DNA of 61,048 bases, from assembly GCA_025923995.1 (NCBI GenBank), contig JAICEW010000003.1, positions 1-61,048 on the forward strand. Reading direction: 5' to 3'. Below the pieces are notes generated by a model. The model was not told the DNA's origin. It ran no database searches and was given only the letters and a program-made list of their open reading frames with translations. Shown here in pieces: positions 21,603-31,197 of this stretch. Source of the stretch: Vicinamibacteria bacterium. GTDB taxonomy: Bacteria > Acidobacteriota > Vicinamibacteria > Fen-336. Position 1 is the stretch's first letter, and the number at the start of each line of letters is the position of its first letter. The translations under genes were made by a program, and so were the position numbers.

Positions 21603-22408
21603 GGTTTCGCCTCCGGCACGCGGACGTAGCGCGTCTCGCCTCCGATCGCCGTCGCCGTCGCGCCCACGACCTTCTCGCCCTCCAACCGGATCTCGTAGGT
21701 CACGCCGACGGCCTCCCTGTGCTGGAACCGCTGGGCGTCGATCGCTCCCAGCTTGAACGACCGCTCACCGAGCTTCGCGGTCAGCACGCCGTCCGCCACC
21801 GCCAGCGCGAGCTCCTCCGTCCCGCCCTCCTCGCGGTAGCGGCCCGCGTAGCGCGCGAGTATCGCCGGATCCACGACCGCCTCCGGCCTGGGGGGCGGCA
21901 CCGCGCCCGCCTTGCGCAGGCGCTCGGCGATGTCCTTGTTCGGATTCCGCTCGGCCGCCTCCAGCACGTAGGACAGGTCGCGCGCGCTGACCGTGCCGCT
22001 CGCGAGTACCACGTCCACGACCTCCGGCTTCTCCGCGAAGACGGCGCCCAGCAGCGCGGGCCCGCCGCCCCTCCTGGTCCGCTCCAGGAGCAGGCGGACG
22101 ACGTCCGCGTGGCCCTTGTAGGCGGCCCACCCCAGCGCCGTGTTCTTGTAGAACGTGTCGAGCGCATCGACGTCGGCGCCGCGATCGAGCAGCAGCCTCA
22201 CGATCGCCACGTCGCCACGGTCGGCCGCGAAGGACAGCGCCGTGCGGTCGTAGCGGAACTTCGTGTCGACAGGCACGCCGTCGTCGAGCAGGGCCTTGAC
22301 CGCGGCCGCGTCGCTCTTGCGGACGGCATCCAGCAGCGCGTCCTCGCGCGTCCCGGCCGGCAGGGGCGCCGTCAGGGGGATGACGAGCGCGAGCGCCGCG
22401 AGCTTCAT
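21599..22408 (-). CDS. Exported ankyrin-repeat protein
   Basis: Signal peptide; RTALSFAADRGDVAIVRLLLDRGADVDALD repeats; start overlaps propeller gene operon. Confidence 0.85.
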   Translation of the reverse strand: MKLAALALVIPLTAPLPAGTREDALLDAVRKSDAAAVKALLDDGVPVDTKFRYDRTALSFAADRGDVAIVRLLLDRGADVDALDTFYKNTALGWAAYKGHADVVRLLLERTRRGGGPALLGAVFAEKPEVVDVVLASGTVSARDLSYVLEAAERNPNKDIAERLRKAGAVPPPRPEAVVDPAILARYAGRYREEGGTEELALAVADGVLTAKLGERSFKLGAIDAQRFQHREAVGVTYEIRLEGEKVVGATATAIGGETRYVRVPEAKP

Positions 22409-22451
22409 GCGATCGAACCTCCGCCGGCCTTCGACCATACCACGCGTCCCT

Positions 22452-23627
22452 TCAGCTGGCCGCCACCCGGCCCAGCCGGACCATGGACAGGGCGCCCAGG
22501 AACGGGCCGATCGCGAGCGTCGTGAACACCCATCGCCATCCCAGGTGCGCGGCCAGCAGCGGCAGGACCTGCAGCGAGACCACGGTCACGGCGAACCCGA
22601 TGCCGTTCTGGACGGTGAGCGCGGTCGCGGTGTACTCGGGCGGCGCGTAGCGGGCCGCGAGCGCCGAGAACTGCGGCGAGTCGGCCACGACCACGACGCC
22701 CCAGGCCACGAGGTAGGCGTAGAGCGCCGGAGCCGGCAGCGCGTGCGCGAACCCGGAGAGCAGGCACAACGTGCCGCTGGCGAGGAGCGCGGCCAGCGCC
22801 ACGCGCCGCTCGCCGACGCGGCGCGAGATCCAGCCCCCGCCCGCGCAGCCCAGGAAGCCGGCGGCGACGGTGGCGAAGCAGACGAGGGCGATCTCGGGCC
22901 GCGCGGCCTTCCCCGCCAGGAAGAAGCCGACCAGGCCCCACAGCGCGTACAGCTCCCACATGTGCCCGAAGTAGCCCAGCGCGGTGTAGCGGAAGGCGGG
23001 ATCGCGGAAGACGCGGCCGGCGGCGCGCGCGTCGAACGGCGCCCGCGTGCGCAGGTACGGGCCGTCGCTCAGGAGGACGACCAGGAGGCCGCCCGCCACG
23101 GCGGAGACGGAGGCGACGCCCGCCAGCAGGCGCCAGTCGCGCCCGGCGCCGACCGCCTGGATCAGGTACGGCGAGGCGGTGCCGAGCGCGAGCGCGCCGA
23201 CCAGGACGCCGAGGCGCCAACCCAGCCCCTCGCGAAACCAGGACGCCACGATCTTCATCCCGACCGGGTACACGCCCGCCAGCGTGACGCCGGCGAGGAA
23301 CCGGAACACGAGCGCGGTGCCCAGCCCGGACGTGACCCAGGCGAAACACGCGTTGAACGCGGCGCCCAGCAGCGCCGAGACCAGGAACACGCGCCGCGCG
23401 TTGAACACGTCGGCGATGTTGAGTACGGAGTACAGGAACGTCCCGCTGATGAACCCCAGCTGCACCGCGACCGTGAGCCAGGCCGCCTGCGCGTCCGACA
23501 GCGCCCACAGCTCGCGCAGCGCGGGCATGGCCGCGGTGCCCGAGAACCAGATGGAGCCCGCCAGGAGCACCGCGAGCGAGACGACGGCCAGCGCGCGGCC
23601 GGCCGCGCCGTCCTCGGCCGGCGTCAC
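22452..23627 (-). CDS. MFS transporter
   Basis: About 12 hydrophobic segments, FRFLAGVTLAGVYPVGMKIVASWF. Confidence 0.85.
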   Translation of the reverse strand: MTPAEDGAAGRALAVVSLAVLLAGSIWFSGTAAMPALRELWALSDAQAAWLTVAVQLGFISGTFLYSVLNIADVFNARRVFLVSALLGAAFNACFAWVTSGLGTALVFRFLAGVTLAGVYPVGMKIVASWFREGLGWRLGVLVGALALGTASPYLIQAVGAGRDWRLLAGVASVSAVAGGLLVVLLSDGPYLRTRAPFDARAAGRVFRDPAFRYTALGYFGHMWELYALWGLVGFFLAGKAARPEIALVCFATVAAGFLGCAGGGWISRRVGERRVALAALLASGTLCLLSGFAHALPAPALYAYLVAWGVVVVADSPQFSALAARYAPPEYTATALTVQNGIGFAVTVVSLQVLPLLAAHLGWRWVFTTLAIGPFLGALSMVRLGRVAAS

Positions 23628-25363
23628 TCTCCCAGCGCCTGGTAGCGGACGAGGCGGTAGCGGTAGCGCTCGGTCGCGCGCATCGAGCGTCCCAGCCGCT
23701 CGTGCAGGTCCTCGGTCCAGGCGTCGTAGCGGTCGACGAACGCGTCGGCCGCCGCCTTGTCGCCCGCGGCCTGGATGGCGAGCACCTTCTCGAGCATCGA
23801 GCCCACGACCGCGGGGTAGCGGGCGTAGTGGATCTTGAGCCGCCCGGTCCCGGAGTCGAGCTGCAGCAGCCCGCCCTCCAGGAACCAGTTCATCTGCATC
23901 AGCTGCATCGTCTGGTAGGGCTGGCCGCGCCGCGGCTGGCTCTTCTGGAGCACGCGCAGGATCCCCGCCGCGTGGACGTCCTTGAGGCGCGCGTCGTCGA
24001 AGTCGCCGCTCGCGCGCAGCGCCTGCGCCGCGAACAGCGAGACGAGGTCGGACTTCAGCTCCTCGAACAGGTCCGCGTTCTCCTGCAGCGCGACGGCCAG
24101 GTCGCGCCCGCTGCGGTCGCGGTCGGGACCGAGGTAGTGGCCGATCTCGTGCCACAGCGTCCGGTAGAAGCTGCCCTCGCTGCCCAGGTCGCCCGTGTGC
24201 TCCGGCGCCACCGCCGCCGCCCACGTGGCCTGCGAGATCGCGAACAGGTCGGGGTGCGTCATGATGTTGGAGCGCAGCAGGATCGTGCGCCCGTACTTGC
24301 GCGTGATGCGCGCCTCGTTGGGCAGGATCGAGGCGGTGTTGGTGCCGCGCGCCTGGCCGAAGTCGGCCACCACGTTGTAGACGCCGACCGGCAGGTTCTC
24401 GCGCACCCTGCGGTGCGGCTCGTACGGCAGCGCGTCCTCGATCGACTGGATGCCGCGCAGCGCGGCGCGCAGGGTGCGCGTCCGCTCGGCGTCGCGGATC
24501 AGCACGCTGTGGCTCATGAAGGACTTCACGCCCAGCAGCTCGTCGTCGTACGTCTCGAAGGAGCCGATCTGGGCGTTCAGGTTCCCGAACGACCCCATGA
24601 TCCAGGACGCGTCGCCCGACTCGTAGGCGTTCGTGAGGAAGTCGCGCCGGCGATTCTCGAGGTAGTCCGCCAGGTCCTCGTCCTCCCGTCGCACGGCAGC
24701 CGCGGCTTCCTCCAGGCGCGCGCCCGCCTCGTCCAGGTCGTCCGCGTACGCGAGCGCGTACGGGATCGCGTAGAAGCCGGCGGCCCCGGCACGGATGTGC
24801 GCCTCCAGGGCCGGGTGCAGCGCCGCCAGCGCGGGACGCGCCGCCAGCGCGGTGAGGTCGGCCGGGATGTCCGCGGCCTCGCGCACCACGGTGCGGCCGT
24901 TCAGGATGTCATCCCTGGCCTCACCGTGCTCCTCCAGGAACGACTCGAGGCGTGCCTTGTCGATGCCCCACGGGTACACGTTCTTGCCCGGCACGATCGG
25001 GTCGACGGGCAGGAACGGCTCGCGCTCGTTGTCGAGCGTGGTTGCGATCGGCCCCTGCCAGAGCCGGTACAGCGTGAGCAGGTCCTCCCGGCGCGGCTGG
25101 CGCGCGGCCAGGGCACGGTGGGCCTCCAGCGCCTGGCGATGGTTCTGCCGTTCGTAGATCCGCTGCAGCGGCGGCCCTGCCGCGAGCAATGCGTCCAGGG
25201 CGCGGCGCTCGCCCGGCGTGAGCGCTTCCAGCGAGGGCGCGAGCGTGAGGACGAGCGTCTTGTCGAGGATCGGGCGGGTCTGCTCCGGACCCCACTCGCG
25301 CACGGCCCCCAGGGCCGCCGCGGAGGTCAGGACCAGCCCCGCGAGGACGTGGCGCACGCGCAT
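23624..25363 (-). CDS. Peptidase M49 / dipeptidyl-peptidase III-like metallopeptidase
   Basis: LWHEIGHYLGP zinc motif and LFEELKSDLVSL second motif; signal peptide. Confidence 0.75.
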   Translation of the reverse strand: MRVRHVLAGLVLTSAAALGAVREWGPEQTRPILDKTLVLTLAPSLEALTPGERRALDALLAAGPPLQRIYERQNHRQALEAHRALAARQPRREDLLTLYRLWQGPIATTLDNEREPFLPVDPIVPGKNVYPWGIDKARLESFLEEHGEARDDILNGRTVVREAADIPADLTALAARPALAALHPALEAHIRAGAAGFYAIPYALAYADDLDEAGARLEEAAAAVRREDEDLADYLENRRRDFLTNAYESGDASWIMGSFGNLNAQIGSFETYDDELLGVKSFMSHSVLIRDAERTRTLRAALRGIQSIEDALPYEPHRRVRENLPVGVYNVVADFGQARGTNTASILPNEARITRKYGRTILLRSNIMTHPDLFAISQATWAAAVAPEHTGDLGSEGSFYRTLWHEIGHYLGPDRDRSGRDLAVALQENADLFEELKSDLVSLFAAQALRASGDFDDARLKDVHAAGILRVLQKSQPRRGQPYQTMQLMQMNWFLEGGLLQLDSGTGRLKIHYARYPAVVGSMLEKVLAIQAAGDKAAADAFVDRYDAWTEDLHERLGRSMRATERYRYRLVRYQALGE

Positions 25364-25397
25364 AGGCCTCCCGGGTGGACGGAGCCCCGAGGATAGC

Positions 25398-26060
25398 TCA
25401 GTGGCCGGAGCTTCCCCACAGCTCCTGGAGCCGCGCGTCGCGCCCGCAGCCGGTGCGGTACAGGCGGTACTGCATCGGGTTCTTCTTGTAGTAGTCCTGG
25501 TGGTACTCCTCGGCCGGCCAGAACGGGCCCGCCTCCTCGATGGGCGTGACGAGCGGCTGCTTGAAGCGCTTCGTGCGCTCGACCTCGCCCTTCGACGCCT
25601 CCGCGGCCTTCCGCTGCGCGGCGTCGTGCACGAAGATGCCGCTGCGGTACTGCTCGCCCACGTCGCAGAACTGCCGGTTGCGCACGGTGGGGTCGATGTT
25701 GTGCCAGAACACCTCGAGCAGCTTCTCGTAGCCGACCTTGGTCGGATCGAACACGATCCGCACCGCCTCCGCATGGCCCGTGCCGCCCGAGGAGACCTGC
25801 TCGTAGGAGGGGTCCTGCTGGGGGCCGCCGGTGTACCCCGAGGTGACCGAGAGCACGCCGGGGATCTTCTCGAAGGGCGGCTCCATGCACCAGAAGCAGC
25901 CGCCGGCGAAGGTCGCGATGGCGGCGCCGGGCGGCACCGCGGGCATCGCCGCCTTGGGTTTCCCGTTTCCCGCCGGCCCCTTCGCCGCGCCACTCCCCAC
26001 CAGCAGCGCCACCCCGACGGCGACCGCCAGGGCGGTCATGATCCCCAGACGCATCCTCAT
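25398..26060 (-). CDS. msrA: Peptide-methionine (S)-S-oxide reductase, exported
   Basis: N-terminal hydrophobic leader; ATFAGGCFWCMEPPFEKIPGV, GYTGG, YHQDYYKKNP. Confidence 0.95.
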   Translation of the reverse strand: MRMRLGIMTALAVAVGVALLVGSGAAKGPAGNGKPKAAMPAVPPGAAIATFAGGCFWCMEPPFEKIPGVLSVTSGYTGGPQQDPSYEQVSSGGTGHAEAVRIVFDPTKVGYEKLLEVFWHNIDPTVRNRQFCDVGEQYRSGIFVHDAAQRKAAEASKGEVERTKRFKQPLVTPIEEAGPFWPAEEYHQDYYKKNPMQYRLYRTGCGRDARLQELWGSSGH

Positions 26061-26076
26061 GCAGACCCTCCCAGAC

Positions 26077-26172
26077 GGTGGAACGCCGCCGGCGGCCTTC
26101 CTCATCCCGCCGCCTCGTCCTATGATCCCCCGAGGGGCCGGGAATCCAAGACCCGTCCCTTGGCGTTCCACC
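26077..26172. repeat. 11-bp perfect inverted repeat in msrA/msrB divergent promoter region
   Basis: GGTGGAACGCC at 26077-26087 and GGCGTTCCACC at 26162-26172. Confidence 0.8.
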
Positions 26173-26176
26173 CTGT

Positions 26177-26719
26177 ATGAAGAAGATCCTGCTGGCGGTC
26201 CTCGTCCTCCTCGGCGCGTCGAGTGCCTTCCTCCTCCGCGCGGGCGGGTCGGACAAGAAGGCGGGCCCGGTCGCGGGCACGACCGTCCGGCTGTACTCGG
26301 AGGAGACGAAGGGCTACGTGAGCCTGCCCGCGGTCGTGAAGACGGCCGCCGAGTGGAAGGAGCAGCTCAGCCCGCTCCAGTTCCAGGTGACGCGCGAGGC
26401 CGGCACCGAGCGCGCCTTCACCGGCGAGCTGTGGAACAACCACCGCAAGGGCCTCTACCGCTGCGTCGCGTGTGGAACCGACCTGTTCCGGTCGGAGACC
26501 AAGTTCGAGTCGGGGACCGGCTGGCCGAGCTTCTGGAAGCCGATCGCGCGCGAGAACGTCGAGGAGCGCAGCGACTGGTCGATGGGCATGCAGCGCACGG
26601 AGGTGCTCTGCCGCCGCTGCGGCGCGCACCTGGGCCACGTCTTCGACGACGGACCCCGGCCCACGGGCCTGCGCTACTGCATGAACTCCGCGGCGCTGCG
26701 GTTCGTGCCCGGCGAGTAG
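26177..26719 (+). CDS. msrB: Peptide-methionine (R)-S-oxide reductase, exported/anchored
   Basis: [25 protein letters not shown] zinc cysteines; catalytic [12 protein letters not shown]. Confidence 0.95.
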   Translation: MKKILLAVLVLLGASSAFLLRAGGSDKKAGPVAGTTVRLYSEETKGYVSLPAVVKTAAEWKEQLSPLQFQVTREAGTERAFTGELWNNHRKGLYRCVACGTDLFRSETKFESGTGWPSFWKPIARENVEERSDWSMGMQRTEVLCRRCGAHLGHVFDDGPRPTGLRYCMNSAALRFVPGE

Positions 26720-26721
26720 CC

Positions 26722-27285
26722 CTGGATCCCGGCCACCGCCCCGCGCCGGCGGACCTGCGCGCAGCCCTCTCCCGCCGGCTGCCCGATGTCATCGGCCCGG
26801 GCCTGCGCGTGCTGTTCTGCGGCATCAATCCCGGCGTGTACTCGGCCGCCGTCGGCCACCAGTTCGCGCGGCCCGGGAACCGCTTCTGGAAGGCGCTGCA
26901 CGGGTCGGGCTTCACCGATCGTCTGGTCTCGCCCTTCGAGGACCAGACGCTCGTCTCCGTCGGCCTGGGCATCACGAACCTGTGCCCGCGCACCACGGCC
27001 CGGGCCGAGGAGCTGGACGAGGCCGAGCTGCGGCGCGGCGCGCGCGCTCTCGCCGCCAAGGTGCGTCGCTACCGGCCGGTGTGGCTGGCGGTGCTGGGGG
27101 TGGGCGCGTACCGGATCGCGTTCGGCCGGCCGCGAGCGGCGCTCGGTCCCCAGGCGGAGCCCCTCGGGCTCGCCCGCGTCTGGGTCCTGCCCAACCCCAG
27201 CGGGCTCAACGCCCACTACCCCCTCGCCGACCTCGTCCGCCAGTTCGCCGACCTGCGCCGGGCGGCGGGTTTCCAATCCCCCTGA
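26722..27285 (+). CDS. mug: Mismatch-specific G/U DNA glycosylase (Mug/TDG family)
   Basis: VLFCGINPGVYSAAVGHQFARPGNRFW and VLPNPSGLNAHY; start codon uncertain (CTG 26722 or other). Confidence 0.9.
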   Translation: MDPGHRPAPADLRAALSRRLPDVIGPGLRVLFCGINPGVYSAAVGHQFARPGNRFWKALHGSGFTDRLVSPFEDQTLVSVGLGITNLCPRTTARAEELDEAELRRGARALAAKVRRYRPVWLAVLGVGAYRIAFGRPRAALGPQAEPLGLARVWVLPNPSGLNAHYPLADLVRQFADLRRAAGFQSP

Positions 27286-27351
27286 TCTTGTGGAACTCTG
27301 CTTGGGGCTCAGGGCAAGACGCTAGCGGAGCCGGGAAGACCAAGGAGCCAG

Positions 27352-27939
27352 GTGGAGCCGACCGACGCGGACGCACCCGAGCTGCTGAGGCGCTCGGCCG
27401 AGGGAGACGAGGAGGCTTTCGTGGCGCTGTACCGCCGCTTCCAGGGCGGCATCTACCGCTTCGCCTGGCGCATGACCGGATCGCGCGAGGCGGCGGAGGA
27501 CGTCACCCAGGAGACCTTCCTCGTGGTCGTCCGCGGACCCAACCGGTACGACCAGGGCCGCGGCGCCTTCGGCCCGTACCTGTACGGGATCGCGCGCAAC
27601 CTCATGATGAAGCGAGCGGGCCGGGAGCGGCCGTTCACGACTCTGGGCGACGAGCAGGAGGCGCTGCCCTCCGCTCTCGACCCGACGGCGGACCTGGAGC
27701 AGCGCCAGGCGGTCGAGGTGGTGAGGCGGGCGGTCCTGACGCTGCCCGAGCACTACCGCGAGGTGGTCGTGCTGGCCGAGCTGCAGGGGCTGCCCTACGA
27801 AGAGGTCGCGGCCGCGATCGGGTGCCCGGTGGGCACGGTGCGCTCGCGGCTGCATCGGGCGCGCGCGCTGCTGGCGCAGCGGCTCCGGGGACGTGGCGGC
27901 GCGCCACAGTGGACGGCGCGCGTGGTGGAGACGGCATGA
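27352..27939 (+). CDS. ECF-type RNA polymerase sigma factor
   Basis: EEAFVALYRRFQGGIYRFAWRMTGSREAAEDVTQETFLVV; LPYEEVAAAIGCPVGTVRSRLHRARALL. Confidence 0.95.
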   Translation: MEPTDADAPELLRRSAEGDEEAFVALYRRFQGGIYRFAWRMTGSREAAEDVTQETFLVVVRGPNRYDQGRGAFGPYLYGIARNLMMKRAGRERPFTTLGDEQEALPSALDPTADLEQRQAVEVVRRAVLTLPEHYREVVVLAELQGLPYEEVAAAIGCPVGTVRSRLHRARALLAQRLRGRGGAPQWTARVVETA

Positions 27940-28565
27940 GCAGGTACAGGCCGGGCCCGGCCGACGATCGGCTGGTGAGCGAGGCGCTCGCGGCGCTCGC
28001 GCACGAGACCGACGCCCTGGAAGCGCCGCCGGCGGTCGAAGCGCGCCTGCGCGCCGCGTTCCGTCAGGCGAACGGCGTCCCCGTCGCGGCTCCGTCCGCG
28101 CGCTCGAACACGTGGAAGTGGGTGGCGGCGGTGGGCGCGGCGGCCGGCCTGATCTGGGTCGCCTACGCCTCGATGCGCACGCAGCCGAAGCGACCCGATC
28201 CGCGCGAGGTCGTCCGGTCGCAGGAGCCGGAGCCCACGATCGCTCCGCGCGCGGTCGAAAGCGCGACACCCGCGCCGGTGATCGCGCGCGAGACGCCTCG
28301 GGTGCAGCGCGTGGCCTCCACGGCCTCGCGCCGCGAGGTACGGCGGCCGGCTCCCCCTCGCGTGGAGCGGTTCGAGCCGCTCTACCCCGGCGATCCTCTG
28401 GCCGACCTGGACGCGGTGCACCTGATGCGCGTGTCCGTGCCGCGCTCGGCGCTCGGATCGCTGGGATGGCCGTCGCGCCCCGGCCTGCGCGACGACCGGG
28501 TGGAGCTGGAAGCGATGGTCGGGCCCGACGGCATGACGAGGGCGGTGCGGTTCATCAGCCAATAG
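27936..28565 (+). CDS. Candidate membrane-anchored anti-sigma factor
   Basis: ATGA overlap with sigma gene; N-terminal helical region, one TM (VAAVGAAAGLIWVAYA), extracytoplasmic C-terminus. Confidence 0.6.
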   Translation: MSRYRPGPADDRLVSEALAALAHETDALEAPPAVEARLRAAFRQANGVPVAAPSARSNTWKWVAAVGAAAGLIWVAYASMRTQPKRPDPREVVRSQEPEPTIAPRAVESATPAPVIARETPRVQRVASTASRREVRRPAPPRVERFEPLYPGDPLADLDAVHLMRVSVPRSALGSLGWPSRPGLRDDRVELEAMVGPDGMTRAVRFISQ

Positions 28566-28587
28566 CGACGGGGGTTGAGGGAGAGCG

Positions 28588-29481
28588 ATGAAGATTCGAA
28601 CGAACGCACTCACGCTGGGAGCCTGCCTGCTGGCGGGCGCGGCCCTGGCCGACGAGAGCCGGAGCGCGACCGCGAGCCGGGACGAGACCTTCACGATGGC
28701 CGTGCCGCATCCGGGCGCGGGCGCCGGGTTCATGGTCCACCACGCGCTCGAGGGCTTCGAGGCGAAGGTGGTGAAGGGGGCGCCCTACTCGGCGGAGTCC
28801 GTGACCGAGATGACGCAGGCGCTCGCCGACGGCAACAAGATCGTCCGCACCACGCGCGGCTCGGTGGCCCGGGACGGCGAGGGCCGCACGCGGCGGGAGC
28901 AGACGCTGGGCGCGCTGGGGCCCCTCATGGCGGACAACGCGCCGCGCGCGATCTTCATCAACGACCCGGTCGCGGGCGTGCACTACGTCCTCGAGCCGGA
29001 CGAGAAGATCGCACGCAAGATGCCGGTGCTCGGGATGTTCATGGGCGAGGCCGGCACGCGGCACGTGACGCGGTTCCAGAAGCGCGTGGTCGTGAACGGG
29101 GCCGAGGTCGAGAACGTCGACGAGGAGCGGGTCCACCACGCCCACCCGGAGGGCGGCCGTCCGAAGACCGAGTCGCTGGGCGAGAAGACGATCGAGGGCG
29201 TGACGGCCGAGGGGACGCGCACCGTCATCACCATCCCGGCCGGCAAGATCGGGAACGAGCGCGAGCTGGAGATCGTGTCCGAGCGCTGGTACTCCCCGCA
29301 GCTGCAGGCGGTCGTGATGAGCAGCCACAAGGATCCCCGCTTCGGCGAGACCGTGTTCCGCCTCACGAACGTCAGCCGCGACGAGCCGGACAGCGCGCTC
29401 TTCACGGTGCCCGCGGACTTCACGGTCAAGGAGGGACCGCGGGGCGACGTGATCAAGGCGATCCGCCGCCACCGCGACTAG
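28588..29481 (+). CDS. Exported protein of ECF sigma operon, unknown function
   Basis: Signal peptide; GAGAGFMVHHALEGFEAKVVKGAPYSAESVTEMTQALADGNKIVR. Confidence 0.75.
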   Translation: MKIRTNALTLGACLLAGAALADESRSATASRDETFTMAVPHPGAGAGFMVHHALEGFEAKVVKGAPYSAESVTEMTQALADGNKIVRTTRGSVARDGEGRTRREQTLGALGPLMADNAPRAIFINDPVAGVHYVLEPDEKIARKMPVLGMFMGEAGTRHVTRFQKRVVVNGAEVENVDEERVHHAHPEGGRPKTESLGEKTIEGVTAEGTRTVITIPAGKIGNERELEIVSERWYSPQLQAVVMSSHKDPRFGETVFRLTNVSRDEPDSALFTVPADFTVKEGPRGDVIKAIRRHRD

Positions 29482-29533
29482 GCCGGCCTCCTTCCAGCGC
29501 GCACGCGGGCGGGCTTCCCTGGTTCGACGTCGA

Positions 29534-30190
29534 TCAGGGAGTCCGCCCGCGCCGTTTCGGGCGCGTGAGCGCGGCTCGCGCCCTCTCGACCACGGGACGC
29601 GCGTGGCACCCCTCGAAGTGGTCGTTCACCAGGCCCATCGCCTGCATGAACGCGTAGACCGTGGTCGGTCCCACGAAGGTCCAGCCGCGGCGCTTCAGCT
29701 CCTTGCCCAAACGGATCGAGTCCGGGGTCGTGGCCATGGCCATGACCGCCGCGCGCGTGACGCGCCGCGGGCGCGCGGACGGCTCGGGCTCGAACCCCCA
29801 GAAGAACGCGGCCAGCGATCCGAACTCGTCCCGCATCTCGAGCGCCCGTTTCGCGTTGTGGATCACGGACTCGATCTTGCCCTGGTGCCGCACGATGCCG
29901 GCGTCCTGGAGCAGCGCCGTGACCCGCCGCCGGTCGTAGCGCGCCACCTTCTGGAAGTCGAACCCGTCGAACGCGCGCCGGAAGGCGTGCCGCTTGCGCA
30001 GGATCGTGATCCAGCTCAGGCCGTCCTGGAACCCTTCGAGGCAGATCTTCTCGAACAGCCGGCGATCCCGGGTCACCGGCGTGCCCCACTCGCGGTCGTG
30101 GTAGCTGACGTAGTCGGGTGTCGAGGCGCCCCACGAGCAGCGCACGAGACCGTCCTCGCCGCGCACGAGGCCGTCGGCGATCTCCGACAC
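29534..30190 (-). CDS. tag: DNA-3-methyladenine glycosylase I
   Basis: RCSWGASTPDYVSYHDREWG, LEGFQDGLSWITILRKR, NDHFEGCHA zinc ligands. Confidence 0.95.
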   Translation of the reverse strand: MSEIADGLVRGEDGLVRCSWGASTPDYVSYHDREWGTPVTRDRRLFEKICLEGFQDGLSWITILRKRHAFRRAFDGFDFQKVARYDRRRVTALLQDAGIVRHQGKIESVIHNAKRALEMRDEFGSLAAFFWGFEPEPSARPRRVTRAAVMAMATTPDSIRLGKELKRRGWTFVGPTTVYAFMQAMGLVNDHFEGCHARPVVERARAALTRPKRRGRTP

Positions 30191-30195
30191 GTCGG

Positions 30196-31122
30196 TCAGC
30201 TCCGGGCCCGCCGCTCGGCGGGCAGCAGCGCGGCGTACAGGAACGCGTTGACCGGCACCGGCACGCCGGCTTCGGGCCCGAGGCGCGCGATGGCCCCGTT
30301 CTGCTGCTCCAGCTCGGACGGCCGCCCGTCCATGATGTCGCGCTGCATGGAGGCGGTGGCGTCGGCCGGCAGGCCGTCCACGTAGCGCATGTTGCGCGCC
30401 ACCGCGGCGTCGGGCAGGTTCACTCCCTTCGCGCGCGCGAGCGCCGCCACCTCGAACATCGCGCGCTCGATCAGCTCGCGCGTCTGCGGGACCTCCCGCA
30501 TGACGCCGACCGGCGCCCGCGTGACCGCGCCGACGCCGCTCACGGGCGCGATGAACAGGAACTTCTCCCAGATGGCGGCCTCGACGTCGTCGGGCACCAC
30601 GGCCGAGAGCCCCTGGGCCCGCTCGAACGCGGCGCGCAGCGCTTCCACCCGATCGCTCTTCCTGCCGTCGCGCTCTCCGAGCTCGACGCGCGGCGCCACC
30701 CCCGAGTGGCGCACGTGGCCGGGGCCGACGATCGCGCTCACGATCTTGCACAGCCCGCCGATCACGCGCTCGCGTCCCAGCACGCCCGCCAGCTGGTCGG
30801 CCGCCTCCACGCCGTTCTGCAGCGGCACCACGAACGTGGCCGGACCCAGCAGCGGCCCCAGCGTGCGCGCCGTCTCGGTCACCTGCCAGGCCTTCACGCC
30901 GACCAGCACCACGTCGACGGGACCGATGCGGGCCGGGTCGTCGGAGGCCTCGACCGGCGCGATCACGAAGTCGCCGGCCACGCTGTCGACACGCAGGCCG
31001 TGCGCGCGCATCGCCTGCAGGTGCGCGCCGCGGGCCACGAACGCGACCGACTCTCCCGCCTGGGCCAGGCGCCCGCCGAAGTAGGCGCCGACGCCGCCCG
31101 TGCCGACCACCGCGATCCTCAT
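30196..31122 (-). CDS. panE: 2-dehydropantoate 2-reductase (ApbA/PanE family)
   Basis: MRIAVVGTGGVGAYFGGRLAQAG; VVPLQNGVE; EKFLFIAP. Confidence 0.9.
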   Translation of the reverse strand: MRIAVVGTGGVGAYFGGRLAQAGESVAFVARGAHLQAMRAHGLRVDSVAGDFVIAPVEASDDPARIGPVDVVLVGVKAWQVTETARTLGPLLGPATFVVPLQNGVEAADQLAGVLGRERVIGGLCKIVSAIVGPGHVRHSGVAPRVELGERDGRKSDRVEALRAAFERAQGLSAVVPDDVEAAIWEKFLFIAPVSGVGAVTRAPVGVMREVPQTRELIERAMFEVAALARAKGVNLPDAAVARNMRYVDGLPADATASMQRDIMDGRPSELEQQNGAIARLGPEAGVPVPVNAFLYAALLPAERRARS

Positions 31123-31197
31123 CCCCGTGTCCTCGGCTCCCCCGTAGCACCCCATTCTCCATCATCGACGGCGCGCCGCTTGTGCTACTTTCGGCCC

